DNA of 64,000 nucleotides from Hahella sp050299855 (GCA_050299855.1 JBNKWQ010000042.1:1-64000); one strand, 5' to 3'; positions 25,572 through 36,074 are shown, counted from the stretch's first letter. Notes: generated from the sequence alone by a model not told the origin. Program-made: numbers and translations.

Positions 25572-28500
25572 TTACACAGCCGTTTGCCAGGAGGCTGCAA
25601 TAGCGTTATTCACCTCCTGTTGTTCGCTCTCTGTGAGAGTCATGTCACCTCCAGAAGGAGTGCCAAAGGTCGCCATGGCAGTTACAAGTGATTCAAGCTG
25701 GTCCTGATACAACACTTGCCCTTCCGCGTGAATCTCTTCAATAACGGAACCAACCTGGTTGTACCATTCATCTACTCGGAGGGTATTGCCTTGGCCCAGG
25801 TTATAAATTAGAAGGTCACTGTTATCACGGGAAAACCAGAGATCGTTAACATTTGCTTCCATAAAGCTGATGCGATCAGTTTCCCCAGCAACACCATTGT
25901 CAAATATAGTGTCAGTACCTTCTCCATTCCAGATGACATAGTTGTCGCTACCTAAACCACCAGAAAGATAGTCATTATTGGCTCCACCGATAATCACGTC
26001 ATTGCCTTGGGAGCCGATAATAGTATCGTCCTTGTTGCCACCATCAATCTCAGCAATGTTCAGCAACGTGGTCGAACTAAAGTCCAGCGTATCGCCGTAG
26101 ATGGTACCCTCTATTCGGTTAAAGCCGGCTCCGCCATCGATAATTTCCACGCCGGTCACTTGATTAAACTCTCTCAGGCCAATCGCATCGTCCCCGGCAC
26201 TCCCCAGAATGCGGTCAATTCCATCGCCACCGGTGAAGCTGTCTTTGCCCTCATCAAGTCCTGTCACCTTGAAGATATCATCACCGGCACCGCCGATCAG
26301 CGTATCATTACCAACTCCCCCAATGATCACATCATTACCTTGAGACCCAATGATTGTATCGTCCTTGTTACCACCATCAATCTCTGCAATGTTCAACAGT
26401 GTGGTTGCACTGAAGTCAAGCGTATCGCTGTAATAGGAACCTTCAATTCGATTAAAACCCGCTCCGCCATCGATAATTTCCACGCCGGTCACTTGATTAA
26501 ACTCTCTCAGGCCAATCGTGTCGTCCCCGGCACTCCCCAGAATGCGATCAATACCATCGCCACCGGTGAAGCTGTCTTTGCCCTCATCAAGTCCTGTCAC
26601 CTTGAAGATATCATTGCCGGCACCGCCGATCAGTGTGTCATTACCAACTCCCCCAATGATCACATCATCACCTTGAGACCCAATGATCGTATCGTCCTTG
26701 TTACCACCATCAATCTCTGCAATGTTCAACAGCGTGGTTGCGCTGAAGTCCAGCGTATCGCCGTAGAAAGTACCTTCAATTCGGTTGAAGCCGGCCTCAC
26801 CATCAATATATTCCACACTGGATTCAGCATTAAGCCCCGTTAGTATGATCGCATCGTCCCCCTCACTCCCGACAATGCCGTCATATCCTTCTCCACCGGT
26901 TATTGTATCTTTTCCGTCATTCAAGCCGGTGATTTTGAAGATATCATCACCCGCTCCACCGGACATGATGTCAAAGCCTTCACCGCCGATAATCAGATCG
27001 TTGCCATCGGTTCCCACCAGCGTATCGTTGCCGTTAGTGCCGTCGATAACATTCATTTCCGGAGCCTGTACGACTTCGGTCACCACTAGATCAAACTGAG
27101 TGCTGACAGGGTCTGCAATTCCGTCAGAAGCAAACACTTCCACTGTCCAGGTGCCGACTTCACTTTGGGCTGACGAGAAAACTCCGGTGGTTGCATCAAA
27201 TGCCAGCCAGGAGGGCAAATCATTTCCGTCGGCCAACTTCGCCGAGTACATCAGCATGTCGCCTGCATCCACATCCGTAAAGGTTCCTGCGGGAATACCA
27301 AAGTCTAACTGCCCCTCTTCCGCCGAGTAATCGGACAACGCCATCGACACCACCGGGGCATCATTCACGTTGTCGACTGTTAACGTAAAAGTGGTCTGTG
27401 CACTGGCCTGCCCGTCCGTCGCAATCACAGTAATGTCGTAGCTGCCGACGTCATCGTTGGTCGGGGTACCGGTGAAGGTCATGCCATCAAAGCTGAGCCA
27501 GGTAGGCAGGGTTGACTGGTCAACGGAATAAACCAGCGTATCACCGTCAGCGTCGGAGAAAGTGTTAGGTGGTAGTTCAAAGTTGAACTCCGCATCTTCC
27601 GCCGTGGTTTGATTGCTAATGCCTTGATCTACACCCGGGGCATCATTGACGTCAGTCACCACAAGATCAAACTGAGTGCTGACAGGGTCTGCAATTCCGT
27701 CTGAAGCGAACACTTCCACAGTCCAGGTTCCGACTTCACTTTGGGTTGACGAGAAAACTCCGGTGGTTGCATCAAATGACAGCCAGGAGGGCAGATCATT
27801 TCCGTCGGCCAACTTCGCTGAGTACATCAGCGTGTCGCCTGCATCCACATCCGTAAAGGTTCCTGCTGGAATTCCGAAGTCTAACTGCCCCACTTCCACC
27901 GAGTAATCGGACAACGCCATCGACACCACCGGGGCATCATTCACGTTGTCGACCGTTAACGTGAAGGTGGTCTGTGCACTGGCCTGTCCGTCCGTCGCAA
28001 TCACAGTAATGTCGTAGCTGCCGACGTCATCGTTGGTCGGGGTACCGGTGAAGGTCGTGCCATCAAAGCTTAACCAGGCCGGCTTGGTGTTCTCGTCAAT
28101 CGTGTAAGTCAGGGTATCGCCATCAGCATCACTAAAGGCATTGCTTGGCATTTGGAAATTGAAACCAGCATCTTCGGCTGTGGTTTGATCTGTTAGGCCT
28201 GCATCGACTGCTGGGTTATTATTCTCAGGCCCTGCGTCAGGGTTTGGTTGCCATGCTGCCGTTATAGCTTCTGCAATTTGAAGTTGCTGTTCTGCAGTAA
28301 GCGTAATATTGCCGTTGACCGGCGCTCCTATAGTGGTCATAACATCCACCAAAGCATTGATGCCATCCAAGGCCAGTGTTTGACCATCAACATGGATTTC
28401 TTCAACTTGCGCCTTACTAAATGCAAACCAATTGACGACCTCTACCCGGTCAGTCGTTCCTAAACGATAAATCCGAAGAGTACTGTTACTTCGATAGAAC

Positions 28501-31500
28501 CAAAGATCAGAAACTTCTGCGTCAAAGAACTCAAGGACATCCACATCCGATGAGATGCCGCCCTCATAAATTTTATCCTGGCCATCTCCCAGATAAAAAC
28601 GGTAGGTATCGTTACCTGTACCACCCGATAAAGTGTCATTATCCACGCCACCGATAAGCGTGTCCTCACCGTCGCCACCATTCAATGTGTCCTGTCCTGC
28701 ACCGCCGGTAATCAGATCGTTGCCATCGGTTCCCACCAGCGCATCGTTGCCGTTAGTGCCGTCGATAATATTCATTTCCGGAGCCTGTACGACTTCGGTC
28801 ACCACAAGATCAAACTGAGTGCTGACAGGGTCTGCAATTCCGTCTGAAGCGAACACTTCCACAGTCCAGGTTCCGACTTCACTTTGGGTTGACGAGAAAA
28901 CTCCGGTGGTTGCATCAAATGCCAGCCAGGAGGGCAAGTCATTTCCGTCGGCCAACTTCGCTGAGTACATCAGCGTGTCGCCTGCATCCACATCCGTAAA
29001 GGTTCCTGCTGGAATTCCGAAGTCTAACTGCCCCACTTCCACTGAGTAATCGGACAACGCCATCGACACCACCGGGGCATCATTCACGTTGTCGACCGTT
29101 AACGTGAAGGTGGTCTGTGCACTGGCCTGTCCATCAGAAGCGATTACAGTTATGTCGTAGCTGTCGACGTCATCGTTGGTCGGGGTACCGGTGAAGGTCG
29201 TGCCGTTAAAACTAAGCCAGGTAGGCAGAGTTGACTGGTCAACGGAATAAACCAGCGCATCACCGTCAGCGTCGGAGAAAGCGTCAGATGGTAGTTCAAA
29301 GATGAACTCCGCATCTTCCGCCGTATTTTGATCATCAATAGGTATTGACGGTGTGGGAGCAGTATTGGTTTCAATTTCACCGTCTATCGCGTTCAACCAG
29401 ATGTAGTCAACGCCTGCAATACCAGCTGAATTCTCAGCAAAGACGCGAATAACGCTATCATAGTTCCCAACAATACCTGAGATCATCCTGGTATTTGAGT
29501 CATAGGTCAGCCAATCGGATTCAAATTCGGTGTATATGTTTAGCTCACCTATTCCACCGGCGTCGTAAAAATAGCTATCATTTAAAATCAATTCAAAACT
29601 CGAACCTTTAATAACATCGAGTTCATTGTTACCTAAATTAACAATAGGCGCGCCGTTTGATGGAGAGTAATTAAATAGTTCATTGATGTCGTCTTTAAAT
29701 AATTCCGTGCCGTCATCATCGAAATACAAATCAATCTGATATTGCGTTCCAAGGAACCAGTTTTTGACGGTAACTTTATCGCTACTATCGTTAACATCAA
29801 TAACTAGATCCAGGCTCGATTTTTTAAGAGTGACGTCAGAATATTCAAAGCCATAAAATTCGGCATAGCCCAAACCGTCCGTTTCAATAATTGTATCTTG
29901 TCCTATCGGGCTATGGCCGCTATCACCTTGACTGTCTATTTCATAGACGTAGGCATCGTTCCCTCTCCCTCCAGCTAAAATATCATTGCCTTCGCCGCCG
30001 TAGAGTTCGTCACTGTTATCCCCTCCATACAGCTCGTCGTTGCCTTCGCCGCCATATAAAAAGTCTGAACCTTCTTCCCCATATAGATAGTCGTTTCCTT
30101 GCATTCCATAGAAGTTGTTGTTGTATTGGTTGCCGCGCATAGTATCCATGCCATCGAGGCCATACATATTTCCGAAACTTGTCGCAGCTATTTCATCGTC
30201 ACCGCGAGTCGCACCAAGTTGATCTAATGCAAAACTCTCTAAAGAATATATTTCATCACCAACAAGTATTTGGACATCTACATTCATACCGGTATAGAGA
30301 CTGTCGAAGTAACCGTTGAATGCGAGGTAGTCTCCTCCGATCCCCCAAACTTCTATGCTATTTTCACTGCCAACTGAAACGCGAAGGTCGTCAATACCAA
30401 GCCCATCTTCCAAAATCACTCTATTGATTTGTTCAAGGTTGGTGTAATCATAATTATCAGTCACTTCATCCTTACTCATATCCCTATGCATCACATAGGT
30501 GTCAGAACCATCACCTCCATATAACTTATCAAAACCGGCGGCTCCTCTTAAGTAATCATCTCCACCACCGCCGTATAATTTGGCGCCCTGAAAGGATGAG
30601 GCAAACAATTGATCATCCCCTCCATTCCCATATATCTCAGTATTTAAATACCCTTCTCCAGCGTAGATAATATCACCGGAGTCGGTGCCATAAATCTGGT
30701 TTAGGTTCGGGTGTAGATCCCACCGCCCCGTTGCAGCAGTCGTTTCTATGGTGCCGTAACGGTCAATCAGTCGGTCTGCATCATTGAAATCCAGGTACAC
30801 GCCGTCAGTGTTTATTGCAGCCTGTTCGCCGCTGTCCATAAAATTTAAAGTATCAAGAACAAGATTTCCTGAAGCATCAAAGCCGTTAAGAAAGAGTATT
30901 TTTCCTTCAGGATCATCCTTGAAGGTCACCACCACATCTTCACCAAACCGACGCAGCTCCACTTCATCAGAGGTATAACCGGCAATGTCCAGATTTTCAA
31001 TATTCCTCGCAGTGACGGTTTCATCACCATTGTGATATTCGAGGGAATCTATACCTGACGATCCGTCAATATAATCACTACCAGGGCCGGCGATAAACCT
31101 GTCATTATCTTCCCCACCATAAAGGTTATCATTGCCGACGCCACCTATTAAGACATCATTTCCATCACCACCATAGATAGTATCCGCCCCATCAGCGCCC
31201 GAGATGTAATCATTACCTCCACCTCCAAGTAATTCGTCATTCCCGTAACCTCCAGAGGCAATATCGTCACCCTCGGTAAAGACTGGAGGATTAGCACTAT
31301 CACCCACTGGTAGTTCGCCATTTTCCCAAGTAGCTAAATCAAGCAATCCATCGGTAAACTCTATGTCCATATTGGAAATGGCAGGGTCGATAATTCGAAT
31401 TGCCTGATTGACCAAACCACCTTCCAGGCCGAACACGAGAATTGTCGAGCCCCCTTGAGACAAAACTGCCATTAAACGGGACTTAGGTGCATTGATCACC

Positions 31501-34500
31501 AGACGGTTGGCACCCTCAGTATCTTCGATAGTGTCAATACCATCACCTATCGAATATATATAGGTGTCGTTGTCAGCCCCTCCTTTTAGACGATCATTAC
31601 CGAGGCCTCCGATAAGGGTGTCATCACCTGCTTCGCCCTCTAAGATGTCAGCATCATCCCCTCCAGAAAGGTAATCTGAGTCCTCTCCACCGAAAAGATA
31701 ATCGCTCCCTGCATCACCAAATAACCGGTCTTCCCCTTCTTCCCCATAGAGTATATCGTCGCCCTCACCACCATATAACAGGTCGTTACCTTCCTCCCCA
31801 TGAAGTCGATCTATACCTTCATCACCATATAGGGTATCTGCATCATCTCCTCCATACAGATAATCTTCTCCAGTACCGCCTCTTAGTGTGTCTTCTCCAT
31901 TTTCCCCATAAAGATAATCAGAGTCGCCATCGCCGGAAAGCAGGTCACTTCCCCCCCCACCAAACAGATGATCGGTTCCATCACCACCACTTAAGACGTC
32001 ATTGCCATGGAATACTTCGTTGAGAAGATAGGTTGTATCCGGATACTGAGCTTCTTCAAAGTTGCTGGGTAGCTTATTAGGGTCACTTGGATCTGTCGGT
32101 CGGTCACCATAGAGAACATCATCTCCAATACCGCCGTCGAGAGTGTCATTTCCCATTTCCCCCATGAGAAAATCGTTACCCTCCCCCCCGAACAATATAT
32201 CGTTATACTCATAATTCTCATCGGTATCTGAAACAAATCTAATTCTAAGGCGATAGGAAGAATCAATCAGATACCATGCATGTGTAGAGTCACCAAATAT
32301 TTGGTCATTCCCGTCATCCCCAAAAAGACTATCATTCCCTGAATTTCCAAATATTTCATCAGTATCCGATCCGCCTAAAATTATATCTGCCCATTCACCG
32401 CCTGATATAAAGTCCGTTCCACCATTACCCTCAAGATAATTTGTGTCTCCTTGCTGATCTACAATCATCGACCATATATAGGGATCATATTCCCAAGACT
32501 CTCCTATATCTCGGAATGAACCAAAGATACTGTCCCAATCATCCCCGCCTATTATTGTATCGGACCCACTTCCCCCATATAGCCAGTTTTCACCACCATT
32601 GCCTGAGATATAGTCATCACCCCCAAACCCCAACAGATGATTTTCGTATTCGTTCCCATACATTTCATCATTGAGAGCGCTCCCTTCGAAATAGAATAAA
32701 TCAGCGTCTTCATATGGGTCACCACCGCCTCCGTATATCGCGGCATCAAATATCAGACTGGTGTGGTTTACATCATAGAGATGCTCATTGTGTTCACGAT
32801 CAATAAAGTGTTGATCAATAAGGCCTACGTCGGTCCCATCTGGTGCATACTTTCCATCACCTACCACAAAGGCATCTTCATTTGCAGTTGGCGCCTCATG
32901 TGCTTCAGCTGACTGTAGGGTAATACCAAAATTATTCTCAGTCGCATCAAAGCCCTCGATCCAGATCACCCCACCATCCGGATCATCTTTTAACGCAACA
33001 ACTAAGGTGCTGGTGAATTCATTGTAGGTGTAGGTGTTTTTTGCTGCGTCCTGATAGACGTTTTCACCTTCAGTGATTTGGGTAATAGTGAAGTTGGATT
33101 GGCCGTTGATTTGAAGAACGTTACCGCCTTCGTGATCAACGATGGTGTCGCGGCCGTCGCCGGTGTTGTAGATGTAGGTGTCGTTGCCGGTGCCGCCGTC
33201 CAGATAATCGTCGTCTTTGCCGCCGGTCAGGGTATCGTTGCCGGAGTTGCCGTATAACTTGTCGATGCCGTCATTGCCGTTTAGGGTATCGTTACCGGTA
33301 TTGCCTTCGAGGTAGTCCTGGCCCTGGCCACCGGAGACAACGTCATCGCCGCCCATGCCATACAATCGATGTACACCATCTTCTGACAAGCCTTCTACCG
33401 ATTCACCGTCATCCGATCCAAAATACATGTACTCCGCATCAGGGCTGAAGGAATAATTCTGTACTTGAATTGTTCTTTCGGCATCAACAGCTAAGTAATC
33501 TTCATCACTCTCAATATTCGACTCGACTCGAAGTCCACCATCAACGTTAAGGATGGAAACACGCTCATCAATATTGCCATCAATATATCCTTGTAACATT
33601 AAGGACCTGTCTTCCAGATAGGACTGGCTATAGTGGAGTAAATCATACTGCGGGAGAACCGCGTTGGTTCCTTCTATGTCCGTAAAAGCAACAGGCATTA
33701 GGTTAACTAATGCATATCTTACCGCTTGGCCCGTATTATCGTTCCGAGCTGAAAGAGCGTATATCTCTTGTGCTGAAAGCGTTGTCAGGTCAATTGCGTG
33801 AAAACTTGTTTTACCGTACTGGAAATTTGCCTTTCGAATTGCATAGGTCAACTCTTCAAGGCTTTGAATCCCTACTGCGCCGTTCAGCAGGGATTTGACA
33901 TTCATAAAGAACGAATCAATGTGATTGCCTACTTGTCCTGAAAAAGCGTCTAGAATTCGTACCATCGAACTGGTCAAAAAATTAGGATCTAAGGCGGAAA
34001 ACAGTGCCTGAGCATCAGCCAACCGTTTTACACCTTCAGGGTTTTCGTCACTGGGATTAAGCTCATCAAGATCCAGCACATCAAACTTAGTTAAATAGTG
34101 TTCCAATATGGCTCCCGCAGCAGTCGTGAATGTGCCGAAAGCCAACCCTACAAAAATTTGCGTAGGAAGGCTGCTGGACGCAAAGGCTGTAGTAATTGCT
34201 GCTCCAAGAGTAACCCCAGTTACGCCAGATACCGTAGCTGAAAGACCAGCGTATTCATTACCGTCACTAAAGGCTTGCACGGCACTAACTGTATCCCAAA
34301 TTGGCCCCACCGCCTCACCTAAAACAGAAGCAACTTTGAGGACGTCTGACGCTCTAGCCAATAACTGTTGCTGAGTAAATGAGTGATCCAAAGCTTCTGT
34401 AAATTGATTTCGTAGAGCCTCATACGCACTTTCTCGAAGTTCGGCTTGACGGGCAATTTCATCCGGGGAATACCCCTTTATACTATTCCCCGCAGCGCTC

Positions 34501-34754
34501 GCCTCCGCAGCGATGGCTCTGATTCGGACCTCTATTTCCTTTAACCCAATGTAATTATTTGCCAAACCATCTAAACGCACTCTGATTTCGTCTATCTGAC
34601 TTTCCGTTGCCTCCACCCCAACGCTAGAAAGGAGAGTAACCAATGAGGTCAACTGACCAGCTATAAAGCTTTCAGACGTTAGAGCATCACTAACGGCAGC
34701 ATCATAATCTTGATCATACTGTGAATATACATAGGGTTGGACTGAGTAACTCAT
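25572..34754 (-). CDS. giant RTX protein, type I secreted, 3060 residues
   Basis: A secreted calcium-binding protein. Residues 1-430 are a non-repeat head with a glycine-rich hydrophobic patch (about 175-215). Then come many nonapeptide GGxGxDxLx arrays (about 463-530, 690-1065, 1165-1230, 1355-1425, 1525-1600, 2005-2060 and in the last 450), and paired Ig/cadherin-like modules (about 1750-1985 and 2185-2560; NDAPVVSMALSDYSVEVGQ type, He_PIG). About 2570-2950 holds three 111-residue repeats. The C-terminal about 105 residues (LWFSRDNSDLLIYNLGQ through TLTESEQQEVNNAIAASWQ) are the usual secretion-signal module, and a second copy lies internally at about 2065-2170. It has no Sec signal peptide. 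The exporter and adaptor are 1.7-5.3 kb upstream on the same strand. Probably a surface adhesin/matrix or toxin-like protein; no enzymatic motif recognised. Confidence 0.92.
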   Translation of the reverse strand: MSYSVQPYVYSQYDQDYDAAVSDALTSESFIAGQLTSLVTLLSSVGVEATESQIDEIRVRLDGLANNYIGLKEIEVRIRAIAAEASAAGNSIKGYSPDEIARQAELRESAYEALRNQFTEALDHSFTQQQLLARASDVLKVASVLGEAVGPIWDTVSAVQAFSDGNEYAGLSATVSGVTGVTLGAAITTAFASSSLPTQIFVGLAFGTFTTAAGAILEHYLTKFDVLDLDELNPSDENPEGVKRLADAQALFSALDPNFLTSSMVRILDAFSGQVGNHIDSFFMNVKSLLNGAVGIQSLEELTYAIRKANFQYGKTSFHAIDLTTLSAQEIYALSARNDNTGQAVRYALVNLMPVAFTDIEGTNAVLPQYDLLHYSQSYLEDRSLMLQGYIDGNIDERVSILNVDGGLRVESNIESDEDYLAVDAERTIQVQNYSFSPDAEYMYFGSDDGESVEGLSEDGVHRLYGMGGDDVVSGGQGQDYLEGNTGNDTLNGNDGIDKLYGNSGNDTLTGGKDDDYLDGGTGNDTYIYNTGDGRDTIVDHEGGNVLQINGQSNFTITQITEGENVYQDAAKNTYTYNEFTSTLVVALKDDPDGGVIWIEGFDATENNFGITLQSAEAHEAPTANEDAFVVGDGKYAPDGTDVGLIDQHFIDREHNEHLYDVNHTSLIFDAAIYGGGGDPYEDADLFYFEGSALNDEMYGNEYENHLLGFGGDDYISGNGGENWLYGGSGSDTIIGGDDWDSIFGSFRDIGESWEYDPYIWSMIVDQQGDTNYLEGNGGTDFISGGEWADIILGGSDTDEIFGNSGNDSLFGDDGNDQIFGDSTHAWYLIDSSYRLRIRFVSDTDENYEYNDILFGGEGNDFLMGEMGNDTLDGGIGDDVLYGDRPTDPSDPNKLPSNFEEAQYPDTTYLLNEVFHGNDVLSGGDGTDHLFGGGGSDLLSGDGDSDYLYGENGEDTLRGGTGEDYLYGGDDADTLYGDEGIDRLHGEEGNDLLYGGEGDDILYGEEGEDRLFGDAGSDYLFGGEDSDYLSGGDDADILEGEAGDDTLIGGLGNDRLKGGADNDTYIYSIGDGIDTIEDTEGANRLVINAPKSRLMAVLSQGGSTILVFGLEGGLVNQAIRIIDPAISNMDIEFTDGLLDLATWENGELPVGDSANPPVFTEGDDIASGGYGNDELLGGGGNDYISGADGADTIYGGDGNDVLIGGVGNDNLYGGEDNDRFIAGPGSDYIDGSSGIDSLEYHNGDETVTARNIENLDIAGYTSDEVELRRFGEDVVVTFKDDPEGKILFLNGFDASGNLVLDTLNFMDSGEQAAINTDGVYLDFNDADRLIDRYGTIETTAATGRWDLHPNLNQIYGTDSGDIIYAGEGYLNTEIYGNGGDDQLFASSFQGAKLYGGGGDDYLRGAAGFDKLYGGDGSDTYVMHRDMSKDEVTDNYDYTNLEQINRVILEDGLGIDDLRVSVGSENSIEVWGIGGDYLAFNGYFDSLYTGMNVDVQILVGDEIYSLESFALDQLGATRGDDEIAATSFGNMYGLDGMDTMRGNQYNNNFYGMQGNDYLYGEEGSDFLYGGEGNDELYGGDNSDELYGGEGNDILAGGRGNDAYVYEIDSQGDSGHSPIGQDTIIETDGLGYAEFYGFEYSDVTLKKSSLDLVIDVNDSSDKVTVKNWFLGTQYQIDLYFDDDGTELFKDDINELFNYSPSNGAPIVNLGNNELDVIKGSSFELILNDSYFYDAGGIGELNIYTEFESDWLTYDSNTRMISGIVGNYDSVIRVFAENSAGIAGVDYIWLNAIDGEIETNTAPTPSIPIDDQNTAEDAEFIFELPSDAFSDADGDALVYSVDQSTLPTWLSFNGTTFTGTPTNDDVDSYDITVIASDGQASAQTTFTLTVDNVNDAPVVSMALSDYSVEVGQLDFGIPAGTFTDVDAGDTLMYSAKLADGNDLPSWLAFDATTGVFSSTQSEVGTWTVEVFASDGIADPVSTQFDLVVTEVVQAPEMNIIDGTNGNDALVGTDGNDLITGGAGQDTLNGGDGEDTLIGGVDNDTLSGGTGNDTYRFYLGDGQDKIYEGGISSDVDVLEFFDAEVSDLWFYRSNSTLRIYRLGTTDRVEVVNWFAFSKAQVEEIHVDGQTLALDGINALVDVMTTIGAPVNGNITLTAEQQLQIAEAITAAWQPNPDAGPENNNPAVDAGLTDQTTAEDAGFNFQMPSNAFSDADGDTLTYTIDENTKPAWLSFDGTTFTGTPTNDDVGSYDITVIATDGQASAQTTFTLTVDNVNDAPVVSMALSDYSVEVGQLDFGIPAGTFTDVDAGDTLMYSAKLADGNDLPSWLSFDATTGVFSSTQSEVGTWTVEVFASDGIADPVSTQFDLVVTDVNDAPGVDQGISNQTTAEDAEFNFELPPNTFSDADGDTLVYSVDQSTLPTWLSFDGMTFTGTPTNDDVGSYDITVIATDGQASAQTTFTLTVDNVNDAPVVSMALSDYSAEEGQLDFGIPAGTFTDVDAGDMLMYSAKLADGNDLPSWLAFDATTGVFSSAQSEVGTWTVEVFASDGIADPVSTQFDLVVTEVVQAPEMNVIDGTNGNDTLVGTDGNDLIIGGEGFDIMSGGAGDDIFKITGLNDGKDTITGGEGYDGIVGSEGDDAIILTGLNAESSVEYIDGEAGFNRIEGTFYGDTLDFSATTLLNIAEIDGGNKDDTIIGSQGDDVIIGGVGNDTLIGGAGNDIFKVTGLDEGKDSFTGGDGIDRILGSAGDDTIGLREFNQVTGVEIIDGGAGFNRIEGSYYSDTLDFSATTLLNIAEIDGGNKDDTIIGSQGNDVIIGGVGNDTLIGGAGDDIFKVTGLDEGKDSFTGGDGIDRILGSAGDDAIGLREFNQVTGVEIIDGGAGFNRIEGTIYGDTLDFSSTTLLNIAEIDGGNKDDTIIGSQGNDVIIGGANNDYLSGGLGSDNYVIWNGEGTDTIFDNGVAGETDRISFMEANVNDLWFSRDNSDLLIYNLGQGNTLRVDEWYNQVGSVIEEIHAEGQVLYQDQLESLVTAMATFGTPSGGDMTLTESEQQEVNNAIAASWQTAV
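25985..26860 (-). repeat. three near-identical 333-bp coding repeats in the RTX gene
   Basis: The stretch encoding GLDEGKDSFTGGDGIDRILG and the following INEIDGG-type block recurs with an exact period of 333 bp (for example GTCTTTGCCC at 26241 and 26574), that is 111 residues. The two leftmost copies are almost identical in DNA, and the third (about 26640-26860) has drifted. This indicates recent unequal recombination. Confidence 0.85.
27088..29216 (-). repeat. long near-identical repeats encoding Ig/cadherin-like modules
   Basis: About 415-bp stretches beginning AGATCAAACTGAG at 27088, 27664 and 28807 are almost the same (offsets 576 and 1143 bp, both multiples of three). Each codes for the pair of modules ending with TFTLTVDNVNDAPVV and DGIADPVSTQFDLVV. 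Copies 1 and 2 are adjacent; copy 3 is separated by an RTX array plus the internal secretion-like module. Confidence 0.85.
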
Positions 34755-34782
34755 ATATAACTCCGTTCATTATTAACGATCA

Positions 34783-35376
34783 TCAATCAATATGGGAAAA
34801 TATTCTTCCAAAGGGAGATGTCTTGTAGTAGGCAAAGAAAACCCTATCTTTGTCTTCTTTTGCTGTCTCCAATCGATTTTTTAGATCTGCATATTCCTTG
34901 TCAGAAAAGCAATATCTTTCCGATTCCTCGATATTGTATCTATCGACAATCAGTACTGTAGTACTACAGTTAAGCTGCTTACGTCCCGTATCCCCTTTGG
35001 GAATAGCAAAAACAATCTTTCCTTCTGGAGTTCCAATAAAATAATTCAATGAGAAGCCAAGGAGATACACACCTACAAGAAGGAAAGATACAAAGTGCGC
35101 CACAGCTATAGCCTTGTATCCTGACATTCTTTTTTCCCACTTTTTATATAAGCTATCTTCTTTTCTAATCTCAACAACAAAAGCAAATAGCATAAAAGCA
35201 GAAATAACCACGGCAACAAGCACCATTACAAGGCTTGGCCTATAATATGTCCTAGTGGCAAAAACTACGGCAAATATACCCAACCATATTTGAAGCCGAA
35301 AAAATCTGCATAGACCTTTTCTCGAAAAAATTTCCTCATCCATGAATTTTTTAATCTTACTGAAGTACATATTCAT
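34783..35376 (-). CDS. membrane protein of unknown function in the RTX locus
   Basis: 197 residues with three hydrophobic helices (about 27-43, 48-67 and 93-113) and a C-terminal soluble part of about 80 residues holding two Cys (NCSTTVLIVD and RYCFSDKEY). GGAGG four bases before the ATG supports the start. It ends 28 bases before the RTX gene, so it belongs to the same transcript. No family recognised. It might assist folding or immunity-like protection of the producer; this is position-based inference only. Confidence 0.75.
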   Translation of the reverse strand: MNMYFSKIKKFMDEEIFSRKGLCRFFRLQIWLGIFAVVFATRTYYRPSLVMVLVAVVISAFMLFAFVVEIRKEDSLYKKWEKRMSGYKAIAVAHFVSFLLVGVYLLGFSLNYFIGTPEGKIVFAIPKGDTGRKQLNCSTTVLIVDRYNIEESERYCFSDKEYADLKNRLETAKEDKDRVFFAYYKTSPFGRIFSHID

Positions 35377-35588
35377 TTATCCTCCTCGGTCGCCCCTGTC
35401 CTCGATACTCCACTCGAATTCCCATTCCTTGTTCAATCTCATCCGTAAATTGATTCGATCCAGTGAGTTGGCCTCTTTCCAATGCCACTCTGATCGTCTC
35501 GTTGAACTATACGGTGTGGTATATCAAAAGGTCCTAGCTATATATTTTCTATTGGTTAAAAAATATATCTGACAACTTTTAGTCAACT

Positions 35589-36074
35589 CTAGTTATTACA
35601 TAATGTTTGAAGCTGACGACCGATCTCCAGAAAAGTATCCTTGTCCTTAAACACTTTTTCAGGAATATTTAGTTTTCCGCCTTTATATCTAACTTGCAGT
35701 ACGAGTGTTTTCCCGACCTTATTAACAGAGATTGATTGAATATCTCTGTATTTCACGGTTGTTATCCCGTGGTATGTCGACCCCTTTGGGGCTTCAATTT
35801 CATCCTTTTTTAATATCAGATACCTCGGCGGCATAACTGATCGAACCAAAGCAATGATTGAAATTCCAGTAACACTTAGGAACATCATAAAGAGCGCCCA
35901 ATATAAGAACGTGGCCTCGCTCGGTGTAAAATGAAGTATTTTGAATAAAATAAGCCCTTTTACATTAGACGATGCAATGAGAAACATCCCATAGGAAAAC
36001 GCCGAAAATAATCCAGTTGCCAACAAAACCCCTATAAACTTTGGCCTGTATTCAAATCGGTCTTCTGTAACCAT
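35589..36074 (-). CDS. membrane protein with PH-like C-terminal domain, unknown
   Basis: 161 residues: two membrane helices (about 13-34 and 55-79), then a soluble part beginning PPRYLILKKDEIEAP and running through VKYRDIQSISVNK and LVLQVRYKGGKLNIP. That is the strand pattern of the bacterial PH-like domains found in small inner-membrane proteins. It lies between the truncated oxygenase and the other small membrane protein, same strand as the type I secretion genes. The DNA here (35.3-36.2 kb) is visibly more AT-rich than the exporter genes. Function unknown. Confidence 0.7.
   Translation of the reverse strand: MVTEDRFEYRPKFIGVLLATGLFSAFSYGMFLIASSNVKGLILFKILHFTPSEATFLYWALFMMFLSVTGISIIALVRSVMPPRYLILKKDEIEAPKGSTYHGITTVKYRDIQSISVNKVGKTLVLQVRYKGGKLNIPEKVFKDKDTFLEIGRQLQTLCNN

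Noticed and set aside
26007..26843. Rightward 278-codon open frame opposite the RTX gene
   Set aside because: It is the mirror of the Gly/Asp-rich repeat coding on the other strand, which lowers stop codon frequency; no start signal or family match. The shorter antisense frames at 27100, 27676 and 28819 are the same effect.
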